Assembly: GCF_002865645.1 (NCBI RefSeq)
Contig: NW_020194563.1
Location: forward strand, 578,152 to 642,151
Length of the DNA: 64,000 bases
Source: Hyaloscypha bicolor E
Lineage: Eukaryota > Ascomycota > Leotiomycetes > Helotiales > Hyaloscyphaceae
Direction: 5' to 3'
Shown here: positions 13,791 through 25,022 of the stretch, in pieces
Position numbering within the stretch: the first letter of the stretch is position 1
How the letters are laid out: every line of letters begins with the position of its first letter
Translations under genes and position numbers: made by a program
The notes under the pieces: generated by a model
The model's input: only the letters and a program-made list of their open reading frames with translations
What the model was told of the DNA's origin: nothing
The model's database searches: none

Positions 13791-14740
13791 GTACGGCTCC
13801 TACTCGAGAACGGCGTTAACCCAGATGCCAAAGGGGAGACAGGATGGACTGCATTAATGTTGGCGGCATCAAATGGCAATGTCAAAGTGATGCATCTGCT
13901 ACTTGCCACGGGTAAAGTTAACCTAGAAACTAAGGAAAGTAAATACAGCCGATCACCGTTATTTTGGGCAGCAAAGAACAATCACGACCTAGCGATAGAG
14001 GTCCTACTTTCCAATGGGGTTAATCTAGACTGTACAGACAAATTCGGTCGGACGCCCCTCCATATCGCATCATGGAAAGGTCATGAGTCGACAACCAAGC
14101 TTCTTCTAGGCATACGTAGCATCAACCCCAACTCTAGAGATATTTTCAAGTCGACTCCCTTATTAGTAGCAGCAAGAAGCGGTCGCGAGAAGACGGTGAA
14201 GCTGCTCCTAGAAAATAACAATGTCGATATCGGCTGCCGGGACAAATTCGGCCAGACCCCCTTAACCTGGGCTGCAAGAAAAGGATTTTCCACTATCGTT
14301 GAGCTTTTGCTCGAGCAGTATAAAGCCAGAGGTGTTTTTATTCGCGACGGAGAATCAAACATTGCAATATCCTCCCCAGCGGATGATACAGGCCTTATCC
14401 TTTGCGATGTGTGCTCATTCAGAATTTCCGATTCCGTCTCTCATCACAACTGCCGAATCTGCATTGATGGGGACTTCAACATTTGCGAAGAGTGTATTGG
14501 AATGGGGGCCCAATGTCTGGATGAAGCACATAAGACGGTCAGGCGAATGGTTCAAGATGGGAGGGCAGTGGATGTTTCCTTAAGCTCCCGTGCCACACAG
14601 GAAATTATGTAGCTTAGTTCATAGCTTTTACAAGAAAAGCCTCCAAATTCAAAAACCTCAAGCGGAGCGCGCAGCGCGAGGCCGGGCAGCTCGTGAAATA
14701 AAGTTACAATGCGATACTATAGACTACAAATACGTACGGT

Positions 14741-14828
14741 GCCAGTGCCAAAAGTGGCCAATGTGGCCTGTGCTCAGAGTATTTTGAAGCGAAAGGGGAC
14801 GAAGCCGATTTTGCAAGCGGCGGTACTG
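14741..14828 (-). repeat. Internal copy of the element's terminal repeat
   Basis: Same orientation as the right TIR at 15160-15243. It shares GACGAAGCCGATTTTGCAAGC and the GTGCTCA motif and also ends in CTG followed by TA (14829-14830). A shorter, more diverged end-like copy lies at 14883-14925, also ending CTG then TA. Either nested insertions or tandem duplication of the right end. Confidence 0.7.
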
Positions 14829-15111
14829 TAATCCAATGTGCCAAGATCAAGCTAGTGACCAGGTACTACAAACGCTCGCAGTGTCAGCGCCAAAAATGGC
14901 TAATGCGGTTACAATTAAGTGACTGTACTTTGGAAGTACAACCGGGCAGGGGTGCACAGCCACAAGTGTCTGGAAATGGACCCCGCTAAAAATAATTAAC
15001 TAAAAAACCAGCGACACCTAATTCGCCTTCTACTGTATAAGCGCAAAAGATTTGCTTACCGTTTTGCGTGCCTCCCATCCTGTCCGGATAAACTCGGCAG
15101 GCACCTTTCCT
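14829..15111. other. Spacer between element-end copies
   Basis: Non-coding. It contains the partial end copy at 14883-14925 and a TACTTTGGAAGTACAA motif resembling the TACTTCGGAGTACAAG motif in the right TIR. No gene is seen. Confidence 0.4.
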
Positions 15112-15243
15112 TACTGTACTTCGGAGTACAAGGGATGACAAAGAGCTATGGTGCAGGACAAGCTTGCGCCAAAAACGGATGAGGTGGTCTGTGCTCACAA
15201 TTTTTTTAGGCGAAAAGGACGAAGCCGATTTTGCAAGCGACTG
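15112..15243 (-). repeat. Right terminal inverted repeat of the NLR-bearing element
   Basis: Inverted match of 10303-10435. It ends CTG at 15243, followed by the TA duplication at 15244-15245 and then the coding sequence of the interrupted NLR gene. Confidence 0.85.
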
Positions 15244-15245
15244 TA

Positions 15246-16661
15246 CCCTCCCTGGTACCTTCCTGGCATGGCGGAATGTGCTGGTCCTTGGCACTGCCAT
15301 AAAGGGCGCTGTCCTCTATGGGAAGGTTATACTTTTGGAGCTGGAGGGATTCCTGCGCAATGTCCCGCTGTTCTCTAGCGACGCGGAGCTGCCTTGCAGC
15401 CACCAACAGGATCTGTTGCATGGTTTCGAGGGATCTACTTGCGTTCTTGTTAAGTTCCACCAGCTCTTTTCTGGAAGCTGAATCATTTATTTTCATGAAG
15501 TCGATGTCCACAATCTTTTCGCGTTTTTGGACCTCGGACAGCATCCCTTTCCAGTCTTTATATTAGATCATATCTCGTCCAAGTTTTGCAAGCCACGTCC
15601 CATAGAATCGCAAAACACTTTTAAGTTAGAAGTCGAGGATATGCTAATATAGCTCTATTATATCGGACTCAAATTAAGCCTTTAAATCTTTGGGAATAGT
15701 AACATTTTGGTCCTGATCCTTCGGCAATAGCAGGGGCTCAAGCATAACGTAGAGGCGCATGCGGGAGGTAACATATGTGAATCCATCACTATTGGCTTGT
15801 TCTGCGGCGCTAGGGTTCGTGAGGATTAGGAGAATGACACAGACGCCGGCCCAGGCTAAAGAAGCTAATAGAGACACCGCGACGGCAGTACCAACAAAAT
15901 CTTTTATCCCTTGCACTAGCCTTATAGTTTGCGCAATCTGATCCTACAGGACAAATTCATGGCCAGTAATAGTGTATTTGATCTTCTTCTCTTCCATTCG
16001 CTATAGGCCACTCTTAATTATACCGTCTAGTTATGCTCGATATTCCTGAAAGTTCGTGTCAATCCGGTTATTGGTCTCGTCCAAGCTTTATTCAGTCTTA
16101 TTAAGTGGTCCGCTATTCGATGTATTCGAATCTAAGGCTGCGCCTGGGTTAGCGGCAGTAACTAAGGCCCCGCTATTAATACATACTTGTCTTCTCTAAC
16201 TCTCTCGAAAGCAGCTTCTCGTAATTATCTACTAACTGTCTATCTTCCTTTCTGAGGGCCTCATACGCGCGGTCCCAAAGCGATGGCACTGCTATAGTCC
16301 TCGATTGTTCTGGCAGGGTTGGCGAGGTGTGTGTTCCGTGCAGGGCAGGTTGGTTAGAAGACGCTGTGGGAGAAGGACTCCTAGCCGACGTTACTTGTTG
16401 AGGCGAAGATGCTGGCTGTGTAGTTGAGTATATGGTTTGTTTAAGAGGCGAATGTTTGACTTTCGCTAGAGATTGTGGGTAAAAATCCTTTTGTGACTTA
16501 GGGAGGGCTTTTATACCTATTGGTGGTGTTGGCAATAAGGTAAATAAAATAGCAGGGCTACCTTGCTAGTCGTTATCATGTTTGCTGTTAGATGTTTCGG
16601 AGGCTTTTGATCAATAGCCTCTAATAACGCGTTTGAATAGCTTAAAGGGTTTTGGAGCCAT
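15246..16661 (-). pseudogene. NWNT-type N-terminal half of a split NLR gene
   Basis: The minus-strand frame starts at ATG 16661 (MAPKPFKLFKRVIRG). A Pro/Ser-rich linker leads to VPSLWDRAYEALRKEDRQLV and NYEKLLSRELEK, the start of an NWNT-like domain found before NACHT in many fungal NLRs. Further family runs are KIKYTITGHEFVL, VSLLASLAWAGVCVILLIL, NPSAAEQANSDGFTYVTSRM and LKSVLRFYGTWLAKLGRDM. A coiled-coil region (REKIVDIDFMKINDSASRKE) ends at CQEGTREG, where the TIR element interrupts. Ten in-frame stops (nine TAA/TAG plus one TGA), mostly at positions where Gln is expected, and a frameshift near 16180 disable it. The NACHT P-loop continues at 10138-10300. The intact protein would be a cytosolic STAND sensor. 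Confidence 0.85.
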
Positions 16662-17792
16662 TTTTTTTATAGATACACATAATAGGCGTAGACAATAGTA
16701 TGGCGAGAACCGTTATGATCGGACGATTTTCCCAGTGGCAAGGGCGAGGCGGGTAGGGCTTAGTTAGCTCGCTTAGCCTGCTAATAAGACTTTACAAGGG
16801 TGCATAGTGGCGCCATGAAAGATTTCCTAATGCTTTGCAAAGAATGTCGCAAGAGCAATAGTGGGATTAATTCGCAGGAACACATGTTAAAGACGAGCAA
16901 AGGAGCGGAGAGGAGTTGATATCTAATGAAAGCGACCCTTATACGAAAGTACGATAGCAATTCCCGCTGCCCTGCCGGCTAGGGTGGTCCCTGGCATAGA
17001 GCGGCGCGTTAGGTCGTGCCAAGAGAAGTTCTACAAGGGTTACTCTTACGAGGCTCACCATCGCCCACGATCGTTTAGCCCGCCGTGCAGGAATAGTAGA
17101 TCATTTTTATCTAATGGGCTCCCTATCACACAAAAGATGGTATAGTGGAAAGAGATCTATTAATAAGAATGACACGCTCGTAAGGAGGTATATCGGAATA
17201 TTGCCCTTGCACTGGGCCTTACCGAAAAAGGCAAAGCTACGCGCGCCTTCACTAATATGTATATCCTGGTACTTGTACCCAGATAGACTTCCATTGTCCT
17301 TCCGCGGCCTGGCACTTCTTGGTGGGATATCTGCTAGCGTCACGAGAGAGTAAAGTCGCGGAATTAGGGTTTAGAGGACTAATTTAGGGGATTATTAGAT
17401 AAGGCTAAGATCCGAAAGTTGAGACTATGCCAGATAGGGGCTTGGCCCGTGCCAGTGGCGCTGACTCTAGCGTCTTGGCATAGTGACTCATCCGAAATTT
17501 CAAGAGAGTTAAGGAGGAAGCTATAATCGAATCCTGCTATATAGGGACAGCATCTTTTGCATCATGCTTTTGCTTGTGTCTCAATAATGTTCTCGCAGCT
17601 TATTACTTTACTATAGAATAATAACCCTCTTCGATATTCAGCCCTAGCATCCAAGGGAGAATCCGCTCTTATAGAGGTAGATAGATCACTAACGAATTCT
17701 ATAATAAAGAAACCTACTCCTATACTACACACATAACTAAGCCTTAGAATCGTGGCTAAGTTAAATATAGCGAGCCCGGGCGTGAACATAGT
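16662..17792. other. GC-balanced intergenic region
   Basis: No reading frame resembling a gene. Overlapping short frames on both strands around 17107-17353 have no supporting motif. A short inverted pair ACTATGCCA/TGGCATAGT lies around 17425-17485. Confidence 0.4.
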
Positions 17793-18101
17793 GTGGGAGG
17801 GAAACTGCGACAAGACAAAAACCCATATAAAGTATACCAGAGCGCAAAACGTGACTTGATAGCAAAATAATAAATCAAAAGCGTAAATAGTAAAGCATAA
17901 ACAGTATGTAGTGTGCAAAAGCTCAATTGATTAAATACTCATAAAGGATTGTTTTCTAAGTCTACAGAAAAACCAGCTTTCTTATGTGATTTCCGCAAGT
18001 CACGTGTAAAAGGCCGCGGCCTTTATCATATGACCTAAACCTCAAAACCGCCAAAACAACATGATTTTCGACGAGTACGGCCTGCCGTACCACAATAGTA
18101 A
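17793..18101 (+). repeat. Less-mutated copy of the ~305-bp dispersed repeat
   Basis: Companion of 6735-7041. It keeps CACGTG, the palindrome AAAGGCCGCGGCCTTT and the hairpin GTACGGCCTGCCGTAC, each of which has TA in place of CA/TG in the other copy (except the central palindrome). Non-coding. Confidence 0.75.
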
Positions 18102-18812
18102 ATTTTATCTAGGCTAATATACATTACTAAGCACTAAAACATATGGACCCTCTCATCACACCGGCGTAACTCCCGGACTGCATTCTTTTCCTCACTAATT
18201 GTCTTTAAAATTTGGAGCTATATTATTTCGTAATAGGACCTTTCCTCAAGTACTCCGAATTTTAAAAAGACTTTAATAATCGCGATTAAATAGGGGGGGA
18301 CAGCAAAAGCAGCGATCAGTAGCGTGATTAAAACAATTGACAGTATAATTAACCGTACTCTTTTTCTTATTACTAAGTGGTCTCCTTAGGGGGAAATAGT
18401 TAAAGAAAGTAATATATTAATAACAACTTCATAACTTAGACTTACTAAGAAAAAATTTGCGATTCCAAAACTATAGATTCGTCTCGTGACAGGGTGCGTC
18501 TCGGGACGCAGGGACGGACGTTAGCACAACATCTCAATTCACCTTCTCATTTCATATTATATGCTAACTTGTTCCTGAACGTTAATGTGCTTAACGAGAT
18601 CCAGAACCTCCCCGAGATCCAGAACCTCTCTTCAACATGGTCGACCGCGTTATATAATATTACAGTTACAATTCTTCTCACATTAATTAAACGACTTCGC
18701 TGCTTTTATGCCAATCTAATCAGGCCTGTCTTGCTAATAAAGATTGATAATACATGGAGTATTCTCTTGCAAGTAATGTGCCAGACCTTCCCCCTTACCC
18801 TCTCCTTACTTT
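18102..18812. other. Intergenic, nothing recognised
   Basis: A moderately AT-rich stretch with a plus-strand frame at 18494-18949 that lies partly over the retropepsin relic and has no recognisable motif. Confidence 0.3.
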
Positions 18813-19560
18813 TCAGTCCTTGCTCCTATCCATTCCTAGTTCCCTTCGATCAATATAGAAAAGTTCGTCATCTGAGCTCTGACAAGAGACAGTATCTGCG
18901 AAAAATTCAGCATCACTTATTGTCTCATCTTCCGTTACAGACATATTAACGCTTGCTAATTCATTAAGCCTGCACTCCTTATCGCTATGATCTTTATTAC
19001 CCCCAAGAGGGGTTGGCGTCTCTCTAGCCGGTAAAGTCTCTTCTCTTATCATAGCAGCTTCTATTATAATCTCCCCTTCCATTACATACTCCGTCTCGGC
19101 TTCGGCTTCGGTCATAACAGGAACAGGAAGCTTGCTCAGGCTCCCGTAGGGCCCTGGGATATAATACGTATAATTTCCAAGGTCACTTAACAAATTGACC
19201 TCTTGAGTCTATCCCCAACCGAGCAGAAAGGAGGATAGTCCGGAAACCACGTAAGTATCGGTTGCCGTTTTAATGCCAGCTACTTTAATAGTCAATTGGC
19301 AATATTAATCAGTCAGAACTGTGCGGTTAGCGAGTCTTACTCTAATACGGCCGCCGAAATATAGAGGTAATCCGAGCTTCCGGGCTATTAATCGAGGAAG
19401 AAGGTTATACAGGCTAGTTCCATTAATCTTTATTCGTGGCAGCTCCACTACCCCTCTTGCTAATACGATCGCGGCCTTCGTATACAACTTATGATTCGTG
19501 CTGCCACCGACAGATAACTCCCTCCTGGGACGGTCTCGAAGCCTCTGTTAAAGCGGGCCA
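18813..19560 (-). pseudogene. Retropepsin-like (retroelement protease) relic
   Basis: One minus-strand frame from about 19560 to 18813 interrupted only by a TAA just after VRLANRTVLTD and a TAG after FLLGWG. Readable parts are ELPRIKINGTSLYNLLPRLI, ARKLGLPLYFGG, LTIKVAGIKTATDTYVVSGL, and EVNLLSDLGNYTYYIPGPYG, followed by an acidic tail. The beta-strand pattern resembles aspartic protease domains of fungal Ty3/gypsy-like polyproteins, but the DTG catalytic triad is not visible where expected. The stops fit CAA and TGG mutated by RIP. It could also be a domesticated retropepsin-like gene. Confidence 0.5.
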
Positions 19561-20494
19561 TTTTCCCTGATTACTATACCGGGGTTTTGAACGGCCTCAC
19601 TTCTGTCTTCTGCAGGAGGGGCTTCGCCGATAGAGGGGGACACAGTTGCGTGGTTGGAATGAACCTGCTATTGGTATCTTACAAAAGTCTCGTAGTAATC
19701 AAAGCTTAGGTTGCAAAGGACGTAGTAAATTTGTTGAGAAAGGCCACTATAGAACTAGGGAAATTGGGACTTAGCGGGGGGAGGGCCACTAAATAGTCGG
19801 CGGAGTTAAGGCTCTGTTCCAGGCCAAATAGTCCATTGAAGCGGCACTCCGCTATGCGATATTCGTTAGTAATAATAAATCTAGAATTCTTCCTCTTAGA
19901 ATCATGTAAGAGAACCTTGCGGACCTTGTATTTCGTAAATTGGTAGCGTAAATACTTTTTAGTAAGCTATTCGTAAATTTCAGAGACGCTTATTCGCGAG
20001 GTAGGTGTATTTAGTAAGCACGTGGTAACTAAATGGATGCCATGTCCTCTTTCTAATAGTATTATTCTAGTGGCTCGTCTGGCTATAACCGGTTTAAGTG
20101 AGTGGGATACGCTTTTTAATGTGGTAGAATCCATACTTGAATTAATATATGGGACTATAGGTAACGAACTAATATTATTAAAAGAGTAGGGCTAGAGTTA
20201 TTCTTATAAATAATGATTTTTCAAATCTAGTTAATAGTAATTACTTGTTATTATTAGATTTAAAGGTTATAGAATAAACATTAACTATTTAAGTACTATT
20301 ACTAGCTCTTTATTCTAAAGGTAAAGATATGAAAATAAATAATAATTAAGAGCTAGTAAGGGTTTTATAATTCCTGGAATTATAAAACTCCTATCTAGTC
20401 TTATAAAAAGAATAAGAACTAAGTAGAATCGCATATTATAAGGACAAGTAGTACTATAAAGGGGCTTATAGAGCTTAGTCTATTTTTAGATCTA
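19561..20494. other. Transition from GC-balanced to RIP-degraded DNA
   Basis: No gene recognised. Base composition changes to the TA-rich RIP pattern at about 20.15 kb. Confidence 0.4.
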
Positions 20495-20680
20495 AAGGGG
20501 TCCAAATCTGGCTCTCTATTACTTGGATTCAAGGGGCCGATTTAGGCTCTCTATTACCTAATTAAGCCTTTTCTTTAGCTAAGATTTTAGAGAATTAAGG
20601 GTTCAAATATAGCTCTCTACTATTTTGGTTTAGAGGGAATTGATTTAAGCCCCTTACTATATAACTATAGGCTCAAAATT
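20495..20680 (+). repeat. Degenerate tandem repeat with GGCTCTCTATTAC motif
   Basis: CTGGCTCTCTATTACTT, TAGGCTCTCTATTACCT and ATAGCTCTCTACTATTT recur at intervals of about 50-80 bases with GGGGTCC/GGGGCC/GGGTTC-like boxes before them. Non-coding. Confidence 0.4.
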
Positions 20681-21120
20681 AGTTCCTATACTTCTATTAG
20701 CTATTATATAAAAGTCCTTAAAGATATCTATTTAAATAAAAAATCTAAATAATAAATAATACTTAAATACCTTAGGTTTAATATTCGAAGTATATTAAAA
20801 CTACCCTAGGCAGATTACCTTTTAGTATTAATAGATATTCTAAAGATTAAACGAAATAATAAAGGGAAAAGAAGAAAGAAAAAGAATAAGGAAATAAATA
20901 GGAAAATAGAAACTTTAATTATAAAAGCTTATAAAATAAAGAAATTTAATAATATTAATATAGTTTTAATTATTTATAAGTATAGTTAATATATTATATA
21001 TAAGTTTAAGATTTATATATTATAGCTATTATTTATAATAAAGATAGTAAGTAAAATAATAGTTTACTTTAAATATATAATTATTACTAATATTTTACTT
21101 CTAGTAAACTATTTATTTAT
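20681..21120. repeat. RIP-degraded AT-rich DNA
   Basis: Purine-rich, TA-rich sequence left of the copia element. No gene recognised. Confidence 0.5.
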
Positions 21121-21463
21121 TAGAAAATAATTAATATATTAATAGAAAATTAATATATTAGAGGTTAATAATCTATAAAATAACTAGATATAAGAAAGTA
21201 AGTTCTGGAAATAGAAGAAAAATGTCTAAAGTAAGGAATTTATTTCTATTATTCTTTAGTAATATTAGTAATATTAAGTTCGCTTTTTCTAATATATTAT
21301 TAATTAGCTAATAAATTAAAGGTAATTAAAATAATAATATACTAATAAGTTTTATAAACTTGGTAAGTAATATATAATAAATAAGAGTAAAGAACCCTAA
21401 ATTAGTAATTAAACCTAATATTAGAAGAACTAGTAAGCTAGTTATAATAATATACTAATTTTA
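21121..21463 (-). repeat. 3' LTR of copia element, heavily RIP-mutated
   Basis: 343 bp, gap-free alignment to 25887-26229. The expected TGGAAAATG start reads TAGAAAATA and the terminal CA reads TA. Inside it a TGCCTTTTTC run on the plus strand corresponds to a polypurine tract. Confidence 0.85.
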
Positions 21464-22399
21464 ATATGCCTTTTTCTTATAATTAAGGTTTAATATTAGT
21501 AAGGCTAATAAGCCTTAATTTTAATTATAGTAGTTTAAAAGCCGGTCTAGGAAGTAATTTAGTAAGAATATTTATTATTATTTCTCTAGTAAGAATATAC
21601 TTGACATTAATTTCCTTAATATTAATATAATTCCTAATAAAATAATATCTAATATTAATATACTTGATTTTTTATAAAAAGCAGGCATTTATAACTAGAT
21701 CTATAGCTTCCTAAATATCTGTTTTTACCTTAATTAATCTTATAGGAATTAATATTTCCTTAAATAATTACTTTAGCTATAAAACTTCTTTAATTACTAG
21801 TATTAAGGTAATATATTTAGCTATAATAGTAGCTATAGTAATAGTTTTTTACTTAGTACTAGCCTAGCTAATAGAATTACTAAATATAGTAAAAACCATA
21901 CTAGAGATTAATTTATAATTCTATAAATTGCTTCTATAATTAGTATTTAAGTATTTAATAAGCCTTTTATTAGATAAAGTATTATATAAAATGCCTATAT
22001 TAGGTAATCCCTTAATATATTATATTATATACTTTTATATAGTATTATATAAAGCTTTAGGACACGAATTAGAATATCCTAAATAATTTATAATAAAGCA
22101 GAAATCGGGATATAAAGCTAAAGAAAGCTATATAAGTAATCTAGTTTAACTTTAATATTTCGTAATATTAATATTAATTCTATTAGATATTATAAGTTTA
22201 GCTATTAGAGTAATAATAAACATATAACCTTTTATTTAATATCTTAGAAATATATTTATAAAATATTAATTTTAATATAAAAATACTAAACTATCTTATA
22301 AATATATAATTTCTATATTTAAAAGCATTTTAATTTCTCTTATATTAGTTATATTAAATTTCTAATATAATTAAGCTTTAATTCTATTAATATAATTTA

Positions 22400-22440
22400 T
22401 GTTTTTTCTAATAATAATTATATTATCTATATAAATAGTA
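22400..22440 (-). pseudogene. Reverse transcriptase active-site relic (copia pol)
   Basis: Minus-strand reading gives YIDNIIIIRKN. In copia RT the motif is YVDD followed by hydrophobic residues; the second Asp is Asn here and Val is Ile, both explained by transitions. The enzyme is dead. Confidence 0.65.
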
Positions 22441-25022
22441 ATTAGAATTAGTAGCTAATTAACCTTATATTTCTAGTAAATATAAAGTACTAGATTACTA
22501 AATAATTACTAGAAACTAATAAAATAGAAAAAATAATTAATTACCTAATATTAAACTCTAGAGACTTGTTTTAGGCTATAAATACTTTTTTATAATTAGT
22601 AAATAAGGTTTATTTCTTTAATAAAACCAGGGAATTATTTCATATAGTATTTCTTTTCTAATTCTTTATATAGAAATACTATTTAGATATCTATTTATTA
22701 GATATAAAGCCTATATTTAGTTACTAGGGCTAATATAATTCAAATAATAGAAAGTCTAGTTATAGAAATAAAGGTTTTAAAATAATCTATATTATGTTCT
22801 TATATATAGCTCTATATTACGAGCCTAGATTTATAGTATTTATTAGACTTAATTTTAAAGATCTAGTAATATTTAATAGTTTTTTAGTATTTTTATATTA
22901 CTAGATTTTAGATATAGTTCTATAAATAGAAATCTAGCTTTTTCTTAATTAAAGATTTCTAGAGATAAGTATCTGAACTAGAAAAAGCTTCTTTAATTAA
23001 TAATAGAATTTTAGAAGCTTCTATATTCTAGTTAGTAACTAGTAAAATATAATAATTCACTAATTCCCTAGTAATTCTAGTTAATTTCGGATATCTAAGA
23101 AATAGTTTATTCCTAAAACTAATTATTTCGGGTATTTCCTAATTTATAGAGCCTTATTTAGAATTACTTATAAGTATTATAGGTTCTTAGTTCTTTTTAG
23201 AAAGTAGTTTAGAGGGCTTATTTAGGTTAGAAGTACCCGAAATTATATTATATAATACGTTTTTAGTAGTATTTCCTTTTATATTAGAGTAATTTTCTCT
23301 ATTATTTTCTAATAAATTATTAAGCTATTAATTTCTAGTATTAATAATAATAGTATTTCTATAGTTTAAATTAGAGTTATCCGAATTACTAGTAAAACTA
23401 TTATTAGATTCTATAGTAGTTCCTATTATTCTTTTATATAGCTAGGATATTAGGTTTAGGAATAAAACTCTCTTAATATATTCTTTAATAATATAATAAT
23501 TAGAAATAATAAATATTTACTTATATAAGTTCTAAATTTGGTATCTAAAACTATTATATCTAGTAAAAATGCCTTTAAAGACTTTAGCTATATACTTATA
23601 TTATAAAGCTATTTTTTTAGATATATAAATATATATTAAGAAACCAAATATTTATAAATTAGAAATATCCGGTTTAGCCTTATAAAATGCTTTATATAAA
23701 GTCATATTAATTTTAGGTAAATAATACTAATTATAGGTATAAATTTCATATATAATAGCTTTTTTCTAAAACTTATATAATAAGTTTAATTATTCTAGTT
23801 CTATATATTCTAATTTAATAATTATATATATATTATATTTAGAAATACTATTTTATTTAGGTATATAAATAGTAGTTAGTTCTAAGTAAATATCCTTTAA
23901 TTTATATTATTTCTTAAATTAGCCTAATATAAATTCCGGAGTATTATTAAGATATAGGTATTTGACTTTATTTTTAGTTTGGGTTTTGGAAAATATAACC
24001 TAATCTTAAAGATTAGTAAAATAGCTCTTTTTATCCGAATTATATATTACTATATAATATTTGAATCTCTTATAAGTAATAAATAGTATATAAGTATTTT
24101 TGCTAAGGGATACTACTTTTAATAGACCCTATATATTAATTATAATATATTTCCCTAGAAGTAGTTTTTTAGGATATAAATTACTTATATTAGCCCTAGT
24201 AATTTTATTTATATTATAGGAATTATAATTAAATATGTTTTAATTTTTAAATTAAAGTCTATTAATATAATTTACTAATTCCAGGATATATTTTATATTT
24301 AGGTAACTATATCTCTAGTACTAGGTTTCTAGAGAAGCTAGTATATTTGATTTTAATAATTTTAGGGCATGCCCTAAACTAAATTAATTAAGCTAATATA
24401 GTTTAATAGAGAATTTATATATACCGGTTATAATAATTATTTTATTATTAATAATATAGATATTTCCGGTAAAGAAATTAATAGTTTCTTTAGCTTAAGT
24501 AATTTTTGGAATTAATAATAATAATGTATTTCGGAATTAGGGACTATATAGTATATTATTTAGCTATACTTTTAGCTCAGAGGTAATTAATAAAATAATA
24601 GTTCCTTTACTTTTAATAAGAATTATAGATTTATTATTAAGAGTAATAGGGAATAGTTTTACATTTTTATAGGTAATAAAGGAGGTTTTATTTCCCGTAA
24701 AATAGTTCGTAATACCCGAATTAATATATTAGATATTAGTAAAATTATTATTAAATAATTAGCTACTAAATAGGGTACTAAATATTGATTTTCTAGTAGT
24801 TAATTTTTTCGTAGTATAAGCCTTTTTATAGATAGTTAGTAGAGCTAATAGTGCTTCCTAATTAGTGAAATTAGAGTTCTTCCTATTAGAATTAAAGTAA
24901 TTCTGGGCTAATTTATATATAGTATAGTCTTTAATATTATGCTCTTTAAATTTATAGAACGAGTAATAGGTATTTGGATTTCTTTCCTGCTTTGGCTTAT
25001 TTAACTAAATTTCTTTACTTCC

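Larger units (their letters stand above)
11112..14612 (+). pseudogene. NACHT-ankyrin-ZZ NLR (STAND) pseudogene
   Basis: The start ATG at 11112 opens MSFGFSSGNFIAAIELANRI, an N-terminal region typical of fungal STAND proteins. The first intron probably ends at 11277 (branch CTGAC, acceptor AACAG); its donor is unclear. The NACHT domain has Walker A GIPGAGKT (~11847-11870), then [25 protein letters not shown] and the Walker B-like FIIINTLDE. A clean 52-nt intron lies at 12451-12502 (GTTGGT, branch CACTAAC, acceptor AAAG). After a winged-helix-like region, about ten ankyrin repeats run from ~13190 to ~14320. A ZZ-type zinc finger (CDVC, CRIC, CEEC, final His) ends the protein. Breaks: stops at 11695, 11740, 11821, 12344 and 13014 (mostly CAA/CGA to TAA/TGA) and a frameshift in the A7 run at 12064-12070. 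Intact relatives act in non-self recognition and cell death. Confidence 0.85.
10303..15243. mobile_element. TIR element (TA target site) carrying an NLR pseudogene
   Basis: The left end begins CAGTCACTTGCAAAATCGG at 10303. The right end, read on the minus strand, begins CAGTCGCTTGCAAAATCGG at 15243. The inverted repeats stay alignable for about 130 bp. Each end is flanked by TA (10301-10302 and 15244-15245). CAGT-like termini and TA duplication are characteristic of Tc1/mariner-type insertions. The element is 4941 bp and I see no transposase in it, so it would be non-autonomous. Its main content is a plus-strand NACHT-ankyrin pseudogene. It sits inside the coding sequence of a minus-strand NLR gene, whose frame continues when the element and one TA are removed. 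Capture of the NLR gene by the element is inference; TIRs, TA and the interrupted frame are seen directly. Confidence 0.75.

Noticed and set aside
17107..17353. Overlapping 78-79-codon frames on opposite strands
   Set aside because: Mutual shadows without start context, motif or splice signals.
6735..18101. The two 305-bp repeats as LTRs of one 11-kb retrotransposon
   Set aside because: The interior holds NLR genes and a TIR element on both strands, with no gag-pol order. The repeats look like separate copies of one element end.
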